A DNA stretch of 33,717 nucleotides, from positions 1-33,717 of the forward strand of contig NZ_JANQBD010000051.1 in the NCBI RefSeq assembly GCF_024722015.1, read 5' to 3'. This DNA comes from Paenibacillus radicis (ex Xue et al. 2023) (lineage in GTDB: Bacteria; Bacillota; Bacilli; Paenibacillales; NBRC-103111). The position numbers were made by a program, and so were the translations under genes. Below are positions 15,999 through 24,577 of the stretch, in pieces. The first letter of the stretch is position 1; every line of letters starts with the position of its first letter. The notes below the pieces were generated by a model. The model was not told the DNA's origin and searched no databases. It saw only the letters and a program-made list of their open reading frames with translations.

Positions 15999-16985
15999 AT
16001 GAGATTGAAGTGGTTACAAAACAAGCTGACATTCGTCATTATTCCTGAGGCGAATGGAAGCGTCATGCGTGTAAAGATGTCCCGGGGGGAGCTTTACTTG
16101 GCCCTCTTAGGTATCATTCTGCTGCTGGGAACAGCCTCGTATTTATACGGTGTCTATTTCCACTCCTCAGCAGCCGCGCAGCTAACCGAAGCGAGAGTGA
16201 ATGATCAGACCAGCCGGTTGGAGCAGGATTTAACGAATAAAAACAAGACAATCGATCATCTGCAAAACGAAGTGTTTCAGCTGTCACAGCAGGCTGCTGA
16301 GGTGCGGAGCCAGATGGAGCAAATGAAGCAGCTGGAGCACGAGCTGAAGAAGTTGACCTCGATGAAGGAAACTCAGTCAGGCTCCGGCTCAGAGGATGCC
16401 TCAGAAGTAAAGGCACAGGCGGCTGGTGGTATGGGCGGCCCGGCTCATCTTGTTACAACGCAGCAAATGAATACGCTGTTTCACACGACCCATGCCAGCT
16501 ACATAGCTTTGAAGCAGGAAATCGCCGAGCTTCAGGCGCACTGGACTCAATCCAAGCAATCGATGCTGGCCAAACAGGATCAGCTGCTGCGAATTCCAAG
16601 CCTTTGGCCAACGCATACGAAGACCATCACATCGGCCTTCGGTTATCGCAAGGATCCATTCACCGATAAGCTAAGCTTCCACCGAGGCATCGACATCGCT
16701 GGTAAAATGAATGATCCTGTATATGCCTCCGCTAAAGGAACTGCTATAACGGCTGGCTACGATAAATTTCACGGCCACAATATCGTGATTGATCACGGCA
16801 ATGGAGTGCATACCTGGTACATGCATCTCAATGGCATACTCGTTAAACGCGGGGATCGAATCGAACGGGGCCAGCAAATAGGCAAGCTTGGCACATCAGG
16901 CCGAAGTACCGGGCCTCATCTGCATTATGAAATTGTACATAACGGGAAAAGCACCGATCCCAAGCCTTACTTACCCAATCGGTAG
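15999..16985 (+). CDS. Membrane-anchored M23 peptidoglycan endopeptidase
   Basis: This is a LytM/M23-type zinc metallopeptidase that would cut peptide cross-bridges in peptidoglycan outside the membrane. The order is a short cytoplasmic N-terminus, one membrane helix (about 32-54), a coiled coil (about 60-125, Gln/Glu/Leu-rich), a linker, and an M23 domain (about 205-325). The metal ligands are visible as FHRGIDIAG (HxxxD) and PHLHYE (HxH), with TSGRSTGPHLHYEI intact, so it is probably active. AAAGGAG lies 5 nt before the ATG. It is followed 56 bp later by a bactofilin gene, a pairing known from cell-shape modules. Confidence 0.93.
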   Translation: MRLKWLQNKLTFVIIPEANGSVMRVKMSRGELYLALLGIILLLGTASYLYGVYFHSSAAAQLTEARVNDQTSRLEQDLTNKNKTIDHLQNEVFQLSQQAAEVRSQMEQMKQLEHELKKLTSMKETQSGSGSEDASEVKAQAAGGMGGPAHLVTTQQMNTLFHTTHASYIALKQEIAELQAHWTQSKQSMLAKQDQLLRIPSLWPTHTKTITSAFGYRKDPFTDKLSFHRGIDIAGKMNDPVYASAKGTAITAGYDKFHGHNIVIDHGNGVHTWYMHLNGILVKRGDRIERGQQIGKLGTSGRSTGPHLHYEIVHNGKSTDPKPYLPNR

Positions 16986-17041
16986 AGTCTACCCTAAATC
17001 ATAACCGGTAAAGCTTAAACCACATCCAAAGGAGTTCAACC

Positions 17042-17443
17042 ATGTATATGCTGAGATTGACCGGCAAGCCCAAGATTCAGCGCCGCTATGCGGCAACCGA
17101 CACATTGTTCGGTGAAAAAACATTGTTTGAAGGCAGCTGCACCTCTGAGGCCGACATGCGAATTGAAGGGGAGGTAACAGGTGATCTACATACCACCGGA
17201 GAGGTCGTTATCGGGGAGAAAGGCTTTGTCCGCTCCACAGTAACAGCCCGGGACGTGATCATTGCCGGACGAATGGAAGGTGTTGTCAAAGCTGACGGCA
17301 TCGTGAGAATTACAGCTACAGGAAGACTGATCGGCACGGTGCACGCGGGCTCGCTTATTATCGAGAAGGGCGCTCTATTTCAGGGGACCAGCCAAATGGC
17401 CGTGATGTCGGGTGATAGGATTTCCCCTTGTACCATGGTATAA
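17042..17443 (+). CDS. Bactofilin family polymer-forming protein
   Basis: Bactofilins form nucleotide-free filaments at the membrane and often guide peptidoglycan enzymes. The 133-residue protein has the right-handed beta-helix pattern: FEGSCTSEADMRIEGEVTGD, TGEVVIGEKGFV, TARDVIIAGRMEGVV and TATGRLIGTVHAGSLIIEKGALFQG, with Gly at the turn spacing. AAAGGAG is 7 nt upstream of the ATG. It follows the M23 gene and precedes a HAD hydrolase gene by 27 bp, so the three may be one transcript. Confidence 0.92.
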   Translation: MYMLRLTGKPKIQRRYAATDTLFGEKTLFEGSCTSEADMRIEGEVTGDLHTTGEVVIGEKGFVRSTVTARDVIIAGRMEGVVKADGIVRITATGRLIGTVHAGSLIIEKGALFQGTSQMAVMSGDRISPCTMV

Positions 17444-17470
17444 TTATTGAAAAAAAGTTGGAGTGCTCCT

Positions 17471-18214
17471 ATGATAAAACAAACGATTTTATTCGATCTG
17501 GACGATACATTAATCCATTGCAACAAATACTTCGATATTGTCGTTGATCAATTCGCGGATCAGATGGAAATGTGGTTTCACACTTACCATATACCGGTTG
17601 AAGAGATTAAGAAGAAACAGTCGCAGATTGACCTGGATCGCGTGCTGCAAAGTGGCTTTGCTCCGGATCATTTTCCTGAATCATTCGTTGAAACCTATGA
17701 TTATTTCTCCGATTTAACCGGAAGAATCAAAGACACGGACGAAATCGAACGGCTAATGGAGCTTGGGAGAGGTGTTTACGGACATAGCATCGAGCCTTAC
17801 CCTTTTATGCTGGAAACTTTAAACGAGCTGCAGGCCGATGGACATGTGCTGCATTTGTATACGGGAGGAGACCCCATCATCCAAATGCGCAAGGTTACCG
17901 AGGCCGGTCTATTGCCATTTTTTGCCGGCCGTATTCATGTAGCCCGACATAAAACCGTTGATTTTCTTGAAGCGCTTATCATGGAACAAGCATTAGACCG
18001 GAAATCAACCTGGATGATAGGCAACTCATTGCGTACCGATGTAACGCCCGCTTTAAAAACAGGCATTCATTCCATCTTCATGCCAGCTATTCAGGAATGG
18101 TCTTTCAATAACGTGGAAGTAGATGCGGAGCCCCAAGGCGCTTACCTTACCTTGACGACACTCAAAGATATTCCCGACGCGATACGTCGTTACTTCTCAG
18201 GTGCCACTGTATAA
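17471..18214 (+). CDS. HAD-superfamily hydrolase
   Basis: This is a haloacid dehalogenase-like phosphatase. Motif I is ILFDLDDTLIHC near residue 8 (nucleophile Asp and acid/base Asp), motif II is HLYTGGD (Thr), the motif III Lys is probably in ARHKTVDF, and motif IV is WMIGNSLRTDV (acidic pair). A helical cap lies between motifs I and II. The start is ATG 17471 with GGAG at 7 nt; the frame opening at the TTG at 17447 is longer but lacks a site. Substrate unknown. It may be co-transcribed with the bactofilin gene. Confidence 0.88.
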   Translation: MIKQTILFDLDDTLIHCNKYFDIVVDQFADQMEMWFHTYHIPVEEIKKKQSQIDLDRVLQSGFAPDHFPESFVETYDYFSDLTGRIKDTDEIERLMELGRGVYGHSIEPYPFMLETLNELQADGHVLHLYTGGDPIIQMRKVTEAGLLPFFAGRIHVARHKTVDFLEALIMEQALDRKSTWMIGNSLRTDVTPALKTGIHSIFMPAIQEWSFNNVEVDAEPQGAYLTLTTLKDIPDAIRRYFSGATV

Positions 18215-18231
18215 GTAAATGTCGTGTCATG

Positions 18232-18261
18232 CCTGACTCCTTCAAGTCTGCTGGAGTCAGG
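18232..18261. terminator. Hairpin between convergent genes
   Basis: CCTGACTCC (18232-18240) pairs perfectly with GGAGTCAGG (18253-18261) over a 12-nt loop, 18 bp past the HAD gene. No T tract follows on either strand. It is a probable but not canonical terminator. Confidence 0.4.
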
Positions 18262-18347
18262 AAGTCCGGCGTAACAAGCACATGATACTGATTAAACCCG
18301 CTCCATGCCTCGGATGATCGATCCCTATCCCTTCTTCTGACTCCAGC

Positions 18348-19889
18348 TCAATCGGTCTGCTTCTGCAGTGCTTTAGCCGCTCTCCACTCGGATACATTGA
18401 ACGAGAGCCAAGAGGTTTCCAGCTTATGCGGCAATCGGTCCTTGATGGTTTGCAGAGCCTCCTTCGCCCCCTCTATTTCGGGATGCTTGCTTTGCAAACT
18501 TATCAAATAAGGCACTACCTCGAAGCTCAATGATCCCAAGTATCCCGTATCTATTTTACCCGTCGTTTCATAGCGCTTTATATTACTCGATGCAATGATT
18601 CCATCCACTTGGATATAATTCAACAGTACGTAAGATGCCATTCCTGCAATTAGGTAAGGCTTCATTAATTGGAAATGGTCCTTTTTTACTTTGATCAGCG
18701 CAATAGCAAATAATAGCAGCAGAAATATCATAAAGGCGTGAACTAGCACTCTTGATATTGTGAAGCCGTAGGCTTCCTCATACATCGACAAACGGAAATA
18801 GGCAGAGCACAGCATAACGGCCGTACATCCAATAAGCATCGCCAACAGCACCCGCAAAAAGCGATCCATCGAGGGAACCGAGCGGTCAACCCCATGCAGA
18901 GTTACCATCAGCAATGTAAAGTTAATTACAGTGACTACTACAAGCTCTGCGAATCCGCGGCGGGCATATTCGGCATAAGTCACCCCATCAGGCAACAAGG
19001 CGGAGCCTCCCGCGAAAAAATACGAAAACTGCACAACGGCGAATAGTACGTAAACTGCATTCATTATTAATAATATCGTGGCTGTAATGGTAGCATCGAA
19101 ACGCATTGGCTTATTCGCCACCAGCGGATACTCGTCGGGATTTGCAGATTTGATGGAATCCCTTCCCCATTCATCTTCCACTCTCATTGGTTGCTTGATT
19201 TCTTTAGGATGGAGCAACCCATAAATATAGGCGAATAAGGCTATGCTCACTATGACGATCCAGCCTGTTCTGAACATGAATTGTATGATTTCAAACTGCT
19301 TCAGCAGCTCCGGCAGCTTGTTCAGCATACGGTCGAACATCGTATCCGCCGATGCCAGCAGCGAGACAACCAGCAGCAGAAGCGGTAATGAAATAGCTAT
19401 CCCCGCCGAAATTTTCCATATTTGTTGGGAACGGCTTGCGTTAATTTTGCCCGCCAGTGACCTAATGGCTACTTTCACTGGCATCGGCACGTAGCTGAGC
19501 GTATGTAGGAACAGCTGCTCCAATACCGCCTGGATAATACCCCTCTCATACCAGTGGACAGCCCCCTTACGCATAACCCATGTGGTGTGAATCACGATCA
19601 GAACGGGAATTACCAACGCATTCAAAAAAGCAAACAGGCTGTTAGTAAAAGCCGTGTAGGTTAATGACAGCAGAACAATCGGCAGAACCATTAACAAGGA
19701 GGCATCGAAACGAAGCTCGCAGCGTTCCTTCACCGCCCAATAAAAGTAAACATAAAACACTAACATAAACAGGGGATAAGATATTCCCCAGGCTTTTTCA
19801 TAAAACATCATGTGATGCAGACAGCCGCATAGTAAAGCTCCCAGCAGCAACAGCTTATCATGCTTGATCGCAGAATCATGGATAATCAT
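18348..19889 (-). CDS. Multi-pass membrane protein, DUF4153/DUF4173 type
   Basis: This 513-residue integral membrane protein has about eleven to twelve hydrophobic segments, beginning KLLLLGALLCG, then ISYPLFMLVFYVYFYWA, ALVIPVLIVIHTTWV, ISLPLLLLVVSLLASADTMF and more, ending in a polar tail of about 95 residues (from NYIQVDGIIASSNIKRY). The motifs ADTMFDRML and NALVIPVLIVIHTTWV fit the DUF4153/DUF4173 family of uncharacterised proteins. GGAGG lies 12 nt before the ATG. It follows the small gene at 19921 by 31 bp on the same strand, so the two are likely one operon. Function unknown. Confidence 0.85.
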   Translation of the reverse strand: MIIHDSAIKHDKLLLLGALLCGCLHHMMFYEKAWGISYPLFMLVFYVYFYWAVKERCELRFDASLLMVLPIVLLSLTYTAFTNSLFAFLNALVIPVLIVIHTTWVMRKGAVHWYERGIIQAVLEQLFLHTLSYVPMPVKVAIRSLAGKINASRSQQIWKISAGIAISLPLLLLVVSLLASADTMFDRMLNKLPELLKQFEIIQFMFRTGWIVIVSIALFAYIYGLLHPKEIKQPMRVEDEWGRDSIKSANPDEYPLVANKPMRFDATITATILLIMNAVYVLFAVVQFSYFFAGGSALLPDGVTYAEYARRGFAELVVVTVINFTLLMVTLHGVDRSVPSMDRFLRVLLAMLIGCTAVMLCSAYFRLSMYEEAYGFTISRVLVHAFMIFLLLLFAIALIKVKKDHFQLMKPYLIAGMASYVLLNYIQVDGIIASSNIKRYETTGKIDTGYLGSLSFEVVPYLISLQSKHPEIEGAKEALQTIKDRLPHKLETSWLSFNVSEWRAAKALQKQTD

Positions 19890-19920
19890 AATAGATGCTT
19901 ACCTCCAATGTAAGATCGAT

Positions 19921-20349
19921 TTAGTGAAACCACTGTTCGGCCAGAAGTTGAAGTCGCTCACGAGCACACCGTATATAAGGCCCTGCGTACATACGAAGCT
20001 CCGCACTTTCCTCCAATGAAAGCACGGAAGGCTCAGCAAGCCGTATCACATACAGCGACAACTGTAATAAACGTCGGTTGGCTTGCGGATCTCGCTCTAT
20101 GGAAGCATGGACGATCTCCTCCTCCGAGGCTAGCAGCCAATCCTTGGCAGCCGTTATCTCTAATTGAGCCCTTGAGAAATTAGCAGGGGGAAACATCATC
20201 TCAAGCTGCAAACTAGCATAAAAAATGACCATTTGCGCTACAGTCGCCGCATCCTCCTCATCGATAGACCTCTCGGATTCATTCACAAATTGATCAGCCC
20301 AATGCAGCTGTAGCGGGCAAGCTTCCGGTTTAATCGGATATCCCTTCAT
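19921..20349 (-). CDS. Hypothetical protein, 142 residues
   Basis: This helical, acidic soluble protein contains WADQFVNESERSIDEEDAA and a run of amphipathic helices (VAQMVIFYASLQLEMM, LLQLSLYVIRLA). The start ATG 20349 has AAGGAG 5 nt upstream; the longer frame from 20382 has none. It precedes the DUF4153/DUF4173-type membrane gene by 31 bp and is divergent from the SgrR-type gene across 163 bp. I do not recognise a family. Confidence 0.75.
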   Translation of the reverse strand: MKGYPIKPEACPLQLHWADQFVNESERSIDEEDAATVAQMVIFYASLQLEMMFPPANFSRAQLEITAAKDWLLASEEEIVHASIERDPQANRRLLQLSLYVIRLAEPSVLSLEESAELRMYAGPYIRCARERLQLLAEQWFH

Positions 20350-20453
20350 ATTCGCTCCTTCCTGTCGTGTCGCAGCACGCAAGCATCTCGTAGGTTAGGT
20401 TCGAATCTTATTGTAGACGATAAAACAGGAATAAAAGGCGCAAGTTTGCAAAT

Positions 20454-20463
20454 GGAAATTTCC
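20454..20463. promoter_or_regulatory. Possible operator palindrome upstream of the SgrR-type gene
   Basis: A perfect 10-bp palindrome GGAAATTTCC sits 49 bp before the start codon, just downstream of a TTGCAA hexamer. It is a candidate binding site for autoregulation, judged only from symmetry and place. Confidence 0.25.
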
Positions 20464-20512
20464 TGTTTTTCATTCCAGAAAACGGTTATGCTTATGAAAG
20501 TGAGGTGAGCCT

Positions 20513-22345
20513 ATGAAATTAGCGAGTCACTATATAAGATTGAGGGAAAAGCTGCCGCATGTCGGAGAGCGCCAGGAATATGAATTGATGCTGGATGATA
20601 TGGCTGCAATTCTGGATTGTACCCATCGTAATGTAGCCATGATCTTAAATAAGATGGACAAGCAGGGCTGGCTGCAGTGGCTGCCCAAACGAGGACGGGG
20701 CAATAAATCAACCGTTGTGTTTCTTACTCCTGCAGAGGACGTGATCCTGCTGCTGGCGAAGGAACTCGTAGAGCGGAAGGATCTTCGCGGGGCTTTGGAG
20801 CAAATGAATGTTTCATCTATACCTGAAACTTTGAAGGAGAATTTCCACCGCTGGCTGAACGGTTATTTTGGATACAGCAGCGAGCTGCGTGACAGCAAGC
20901 GGTTCGACACACTGCGCTTCCCGCTGACTCAGCCTATTCTGACGCTTGACCCCGCGTTTACGAATTTTTCAGCGGAGAGCCATCTTGTTAACCAATTGTT
21001 TGACAGTCTGGTCCGGTATAATCGGCTCACGCAGACAGTAGAACCCCATCTTGCTCATGCGTGGGAAGCTGATGCCACGAGAAAATCATGGACTTTTTAT
21101 TTGCGGAAAGGTGTCTTATTCCATCACGGCAAAGAATTGTCAGCTGAGGATATCCGCTTCACGCTGGAGAGACTTAAGCAATCCTCCGCACGATCCTTGT
21201 ACCGTTGGGTATACAAGCAGATAGAGCAGATTGACATCAGCGATCCACTGACCTTAACGGTGCATTTATCGGAACCGAACGAACTGTTTACACAGTTTAT
21301 GAGTACGAACCGCGCTTCCATCATCCCTATCGACGCCTACACACAAGGGGGTGAGGAGGCATTCGCCCAAGCACCTGTTGGTACCGGTCCATTCAAGCTG
21401 ACCTATCATGATACATCCATGTGTGTGCTTGATGCTTTCCCCGCTTACTTCCAGGGAAGAGCTCACCTCGATCGCGTGGAATTATGGCACGTGCCGGATA
21501 TGCAGGAGCAAGATCGGTTTCGCACGCTGGAAAGCTTCCAAATCATCCACAATTACCGGATGCCGGGCGAAGCCGAAAGCGCTTGGCAGCAAGTACAGCA
21601 GCAAGGCTCAACCTGCAAATTTATAACGGTCAATTTGCGGAAGCAAGGGCCGCTGAAGGATCCGGCTGTTCGCGAGGCCATCTGCGGGGCTATCGAGCAG
21701 CGGAAAATGCTGGAGCTGCTTGATGGCGATGCCGTTTATGCAGCGGACAGCTTCATCCGGCACACGGCTGTTCAGCCTCCGGTGCTGGAGCCCGCGCGCT
21801 TGCGCGAACGCATCAAGCAATCCGGCTATGCCGGTGAGCGGCTGATCCTGTGCACGATTCCGCATTATGAGCGGGATGCTCTGCTTGTGCAGACCATGCT
21901 ACGCGAGGCGGGTGTAGCCGTTGAGGTTATCCTCCTTCCCATGGAGGAATTTAAGGGGGATCGGCGGCTGGAAGCCGATTTATTATTGTTCTCCTTCATG
22001 CTCGACAATGACATCGAGCTGCGGCTCATCGATCTGTTCAAAAGCATGCAGCATCATCTGGAGCCAAGCTGCAAATCAGCTGTTGAACAGTTCATTGCTG
22101 CTGCACTGCGGGAGCCGCACCGCGACGGCCGGGCCGGCTTGCTGCAAAGCATAGAAAGGCGGCTCGGCGATGAGCATGTGCTGCGATATTTATATTTTAA
22201 AAGGCTAAAAACGACCTACCACGCCTCAGTCAAAGGCATTTCTATGGACTCACTTGACTGGGTGCAGTTCAAAAACATCTGGTTCAAGCCATATTCAGAG
22301 CCCTTCGTGAATAGAGTATACAATCACTCATCCCGAAAGGAATGA
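20513..22345 (+). CDS. SgrR-type transcriptional regulator with solute-binding domain
   Basis: This 610-residue protein combines an N-terminal winged-helix DNA-binding region (about 1-110; MLDDMAAILDCTHRNVAMILNKMDKQGWLQWLP is read in two overlapping blocks) with a C-terminal ABC-transporter periplasmic-binding-like domain (SBP_bac_5; LTLDPAF, LAHAWEADATRKSWTFYLR, FHHGKELSAEDIRFTLERL). This is the SgrR architecture, in which the cytoplasmic binding domain senses a small ligand. It has no signal peptide, as expected for a regulator. GTGAGG stands before the ATG. It is followed after 4 bp by a small gene, probably in the same transcript. Ligand and targets unknown. Confidence 0.9.
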   Translation: MKLASHYIRLREKLPHVGERQEYELMLDDMAAILDCTHRNVAMILNKMDKQGWLQWLPKRGRGNKSTVVFLTPAEDVILLLAKELVERKDLRGALEQMNVSSIPETLKENFHRWLNGYFGYSSELRDSKRFDTLRFPLTQPILTLDPAFTNFSAESHLVNQLFDSLVRYNRLTQTVEPHLAHAWEADATRKSWTFYLRKGVLFHHGKELSAEDIRFTLERLKQSSARSLYRWVYKQIEQIDISDPLTLTVHLSEPNELFTQFMSTNRASIIPIDAYTQGGEEAFAQAPVGTGPFKLTYHDTSMCVLDAFPAYFQGRAHLDRVELWHVPDMQEQDRFRTLESFQIIHNYRMPGEAESAWQQVQQQGSTCKFITVNLRKQGPLKDPAVREAICGAIEQRKMLELLDGDAVYAADSFIRHTAVQPPVLEPARLRERIKQSGYAGERLILCTIPHYERDALLVQTMLREAGVAVEVILLPMEEFKGDRRLEADLLLFSFMLDNDIELRLIDLFKSMQHHLEPSCKSAVEQFIAAALREPHRDGRAGLLQSIERRLGDEHVLRYLYFKRLKTTYHASVKGISMDSLDWVQFKNIWFKPYSEPFVNRVYNHSSRKE

Positions 22346-22349
22346 TTTC

Positions 22350-22841
22350 ATGGCAAGGAAAACTCACCCTTTATTGTACCGAGACGAGAAGTATGGGTTT
22401 ACATTAACCTTCCCGCGTTGGTGGAAACCCTACACCGTTATCAAGAAACAAAAGTACGACAAGGACACCGAATACGAGCTGCATTTTCGATTCAAATATA
22501 AGGGAAAAACTTACGATGATATTTTTGCCTTACTCGTATACAAGATGACGCGAAAGGAATGGATCAAGCAAGGCTACGAGGACTCCCCCTTAAGCTTCCT
22601 TGCCGAGTCAGATGGGCATGTATTTGCATACATAACCCCCGAAGAGCTTCCTGAAGCATTTGTCGATCCTAAAACCGGCGATTATAATTACAAAAAGTAT
22701 GGAAATGCGATACGCTTGTTGAAACGAATGGTCAATCAGGACGTACCGCGCATTGTTAAAACACTGCATTTTTCAAACACTCCATCCACGATACGTTCCG
22801 TTCCTCTTCGCTCGAAGAAGGTTTGGCCATCAGGCTGTTGA
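22350..22841 (+). CDS. Hypothetical protein, 163 residues, downstream of the SgrR-type gene
   Basis: This soluble basic protein contains YGFTLTFPRWWKPYTVIKK, rich in aromatic and basic residues, and YELHFRFKYKGKTYDDIFALLVYKM, which suggests a beta-sheet domain. AAAGGA lies 8 nt upstream of the ATG and the gene starts 4 bp after the regulator's stop, so the two are coupled. No family was recognised; the layout of an aromatic-rich strand pair is reminiscent of small PsbP/SCP-like domains, but this is only an impression. A strong terminator follows at once. Confidence 0.75.
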   Translation: MARKTHPLLYRDEKYGFTLTFPRWWKPYTVIKKQKYDKDTEYELHFRFKYKGKTYDDIFALLVYKMTRKEWIKQGYEDSPLSFLAESDGHVFAYITPEELPEAFVDPKTGDYNYKKYGNAIRLLKRMVNQDVPRIVKTLHFSNTPSTIRSVPLRSKKVWPSGC

Positions 22842-22848
22842 TAAAATG

Positions 22849-22888
22849 AAAAAGTCGTTCTCGCAGCACTAGCGAGAACGACTTTTTT
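22849..22888 (+). terminator. Strong intrinsic terminator
   Basis: A perfect 16-bp stem (AAAAAGTCGTTCTCGC with its complement) over a 7-nt loop ends in six T residues, 7 bp past the 163-residue gene. The A-run on the other side makes it work in both directions. Confidence 0.88.
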
Positions 22889-22891
22889 ATA

Positions 22892-22938
22892 AACACAAGA
22901 AAGATTTAGCGCTTTATAAGCTAAATCTTTCTTGTGTT
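22892..22938. terminator. Second long perfect hairpin
   Basis: A perfect 19-bp stem (22892-22910 with 22920-22938) over a 9-nt loop starts 3 bp after the previous terminator. There is no T tract. It marks the border between the ordinary genes on the left and the repeat-rich mosaic on the right. Confidence 0.6.
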
Positions 22939-22986
22939 GCTTCACTGATGGCGCGTGAACAGATGTTCCAAGTTTACTTTCATGAT

Positions 22987-23475
22987 AAAGGAGACCAGGA
23001 TACTCTTACGGCTGCCTAAAGTAAGAAGATAGATGGAAATCCTCCCGTTAATCCAGCACGAATATGGTTTTAAAGCAAGCTAACTGGAAAAACTCCTGCT
23101 AATCAAGGTGATCGTGATGAAATCAGCCATAATCCTTAGAATTAGCATGAGAAATTCCAGTTATAGGACTCGGAACGTTATGTTTGGGAGAAAATAACGT
23201 GACAATTTCCTGATAATTGCATGGGTTCGCTAGGTTACCATATAATGCTGCAAACGAACCTCGAACCCCGTGATTAGCACGAGTTGGAAAGAGACCTCAT
23301 CTCAGCTATTCGCTAGAATACCCAAGAAGGCTATTCTGAAAAAGGTAAGCCCTGGTGAGTGAGTGATTGAATCCGATAGAATGTGCAATAGAACTTTTAA
23401 TATGGAGGGTTCTTTTGCTACCCTATTTTGGTGGAGGGGCTGTTCCAAAAATGAATTTTGGGACAGCCCTTTCCA
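22987..23475. repeat. Dispersed repeat element B
   Basis: This is the longest copy of the element also seen at 991-1447 (A) and, for its second half, 29145-29411 (C). The left half carries the motif TGGAAwwwCTCMYGYTAAT twice in direct orientation (from 23034 and 23085) and once inverted (23139-23160). The right half has a hairpin ending GGTTCTTTTGC and a long terminal hairpin 23437-23469. The short open frame at 23302-23487 has no coding character. Confidence 0.65.
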
Positions 23476-23515
23476 AGGACGCCACAAGGCGTTTCTCTTA
23501 ACTTTGTAACTTCAC

Positions 23516-23737
23516 TCAGAACATATATTTTTCGAACCACTCGCTGATCTTATTCAAGCGTTCGACTCGAAGCGAGGGCGTTCCATTTCTAAGCATGGCA
23601 TGGTTTGCCTTTGGAAAGCGGACGAATTGCGTCTGTTTATTTAACGATTTCAAGGCGACATATAACTGCTCCGCTTGTTCGATGGGACAACGCAGATCGT
23701 TTTCGCCATGCATAATTAGCAATAGGGTTTCAATTTA
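23516..23737 (-). pseudogene. 3' fragment of an S9-family peptidase gene (duplicate copy)
   Basis: Only the last 70 or so codons of an acylaminoacyl-peptidase-type serine peptidase remain: MHGENDLRCPIEQAEQL (catalytic Asp) and PKANHAMLRNG (catalytic His). It matches the end of the larger pseudogene at 29457-30776, with 4 differences in 68 residues. The match stops abruptly at 23737 in the middle of the codon run for IETPLL, so this is a duplicated end fragment and not a gene. The repeat B just downstream is duplicated along with it. Confidence 0.85.
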
Positions 23738-24006
23738 ATCCAAATGGTTCACTAGAAACATAAAAAGTTGAAGCAGACGATCCATCACCACTCAACCAAC
23801 ATTGGGTTTCAAGTGATTTTGTTCGGCAAAAGCCAAGAACTTACAACTTCAAGTGTAATTGGCTATGGTTAAATACTGGTTAAATGAAAAATTAAATTCG
23901 TATCATTTGATACTACAATTCTACCATCTAGTATCATAGTAATTGTTAATCTACAGTAGGACATTGTGCCTTGCACTAAACGATTCTACAACGCTAACGG
24001 TATTAT
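23738..24006. other. A/T-rich stretch without a recognisable gene
   Basis: I see no gene. A hairpin GATACTA/TAGTATC stands near 23910-23934, which could end the transcript of the small open frame on its right. The stretch is more A/T-rich than its neighbours. Confidence 0.3.
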
Positions 24007-24132
24007 CTATCGAAATCTCCGACTTCTCTTATTCCAGTACTTGATCCAAACATACCCGTCATTATCCCGATACAAACGTATTCCAATTAATTTGAGCGGT
24101 GTCCAGAGTTCCCTAAAATAATAATATGGCAT
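24007..24132 (-). CDS. Possible small Tyr/Trp-rich protein, 41 residues
   Basis: The minus strand has ATG after AAAGGAG (spacing about 9 nt), then a frame reading MPYYYFRELWTPLKLIG, then LYRDNDGYVWIKYW and a basic end NKRSRRFR. The good ribosome site and aromatic composition favour a real small gene, but the region is full of remnants and no homologue was identified. Confidence 0.4.
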   Translation of the reverse strand: MPYYYFRELWTPLKLIGIRLYRDNDGYVWIKYWNKRSRRFR

Positions 24133-24165
24133 AGCAATTCTCTCCTTTAGGATCACGCCTGTTGA

Positions 24166-24477
24166 TTAACCATTTTTTAGGTTGCTTAGAGTCGACAAAT
24201 AGACGTGTTTATCCAACACTCTAGCAATGGCGATGATCCACTCAACGTGCAACAGATTATACTGGATTTGTTCCTTGAACCGAATGAGTGGAACTAACTT
24301 GCAAGGAAGAACGAACGATTTGGCGCGATCATACAACCACTTTAGAACGACGTAGTATGTCATAAGCGCAGCAAAAAGTTGGTTGAATACAGCATTCTTC
24401 GTTGTACCGAACAAGACAGGCACAACATCTTCTTCCTTCAGAAGAGTTTGAACAAGGTTTGTAAACGGTAGCCTTTT
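24166..24477 (-). pseudogene. IS4-type transposase remnant (C-terminal part)
   Basis: The open stretch of 104 codons reads TNLVQTLLKEEDVVPVLFG, then TTKNAVFNQLFAALMTYY, then KWLYDRAKSF and RFKEQIQYNLLHVEWIIAIA. The pattern FGTTKNAVFNQLFAAL is the C-terminal helix region of IS4-family transposases. It is cut off upstream by TGA at 24478-24480, the N-terminal catalytic parts (DDE) are missing, and no terminal inverted repeats are visible. It is therefore inactive. It lies between a small open frame and a broken RCC1 gene on the same strand. Confidence 0.7.
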
Positions 24478-24577
24478 TCATGAGGTCGCCTCTTTCAAAT
24501 CGTCTTGTGTGGAACAAACGAATTTACAGAAAGAGCGATCTTTTTTCAATTTGTTGATAACTTATCTGTCAGCCCCA

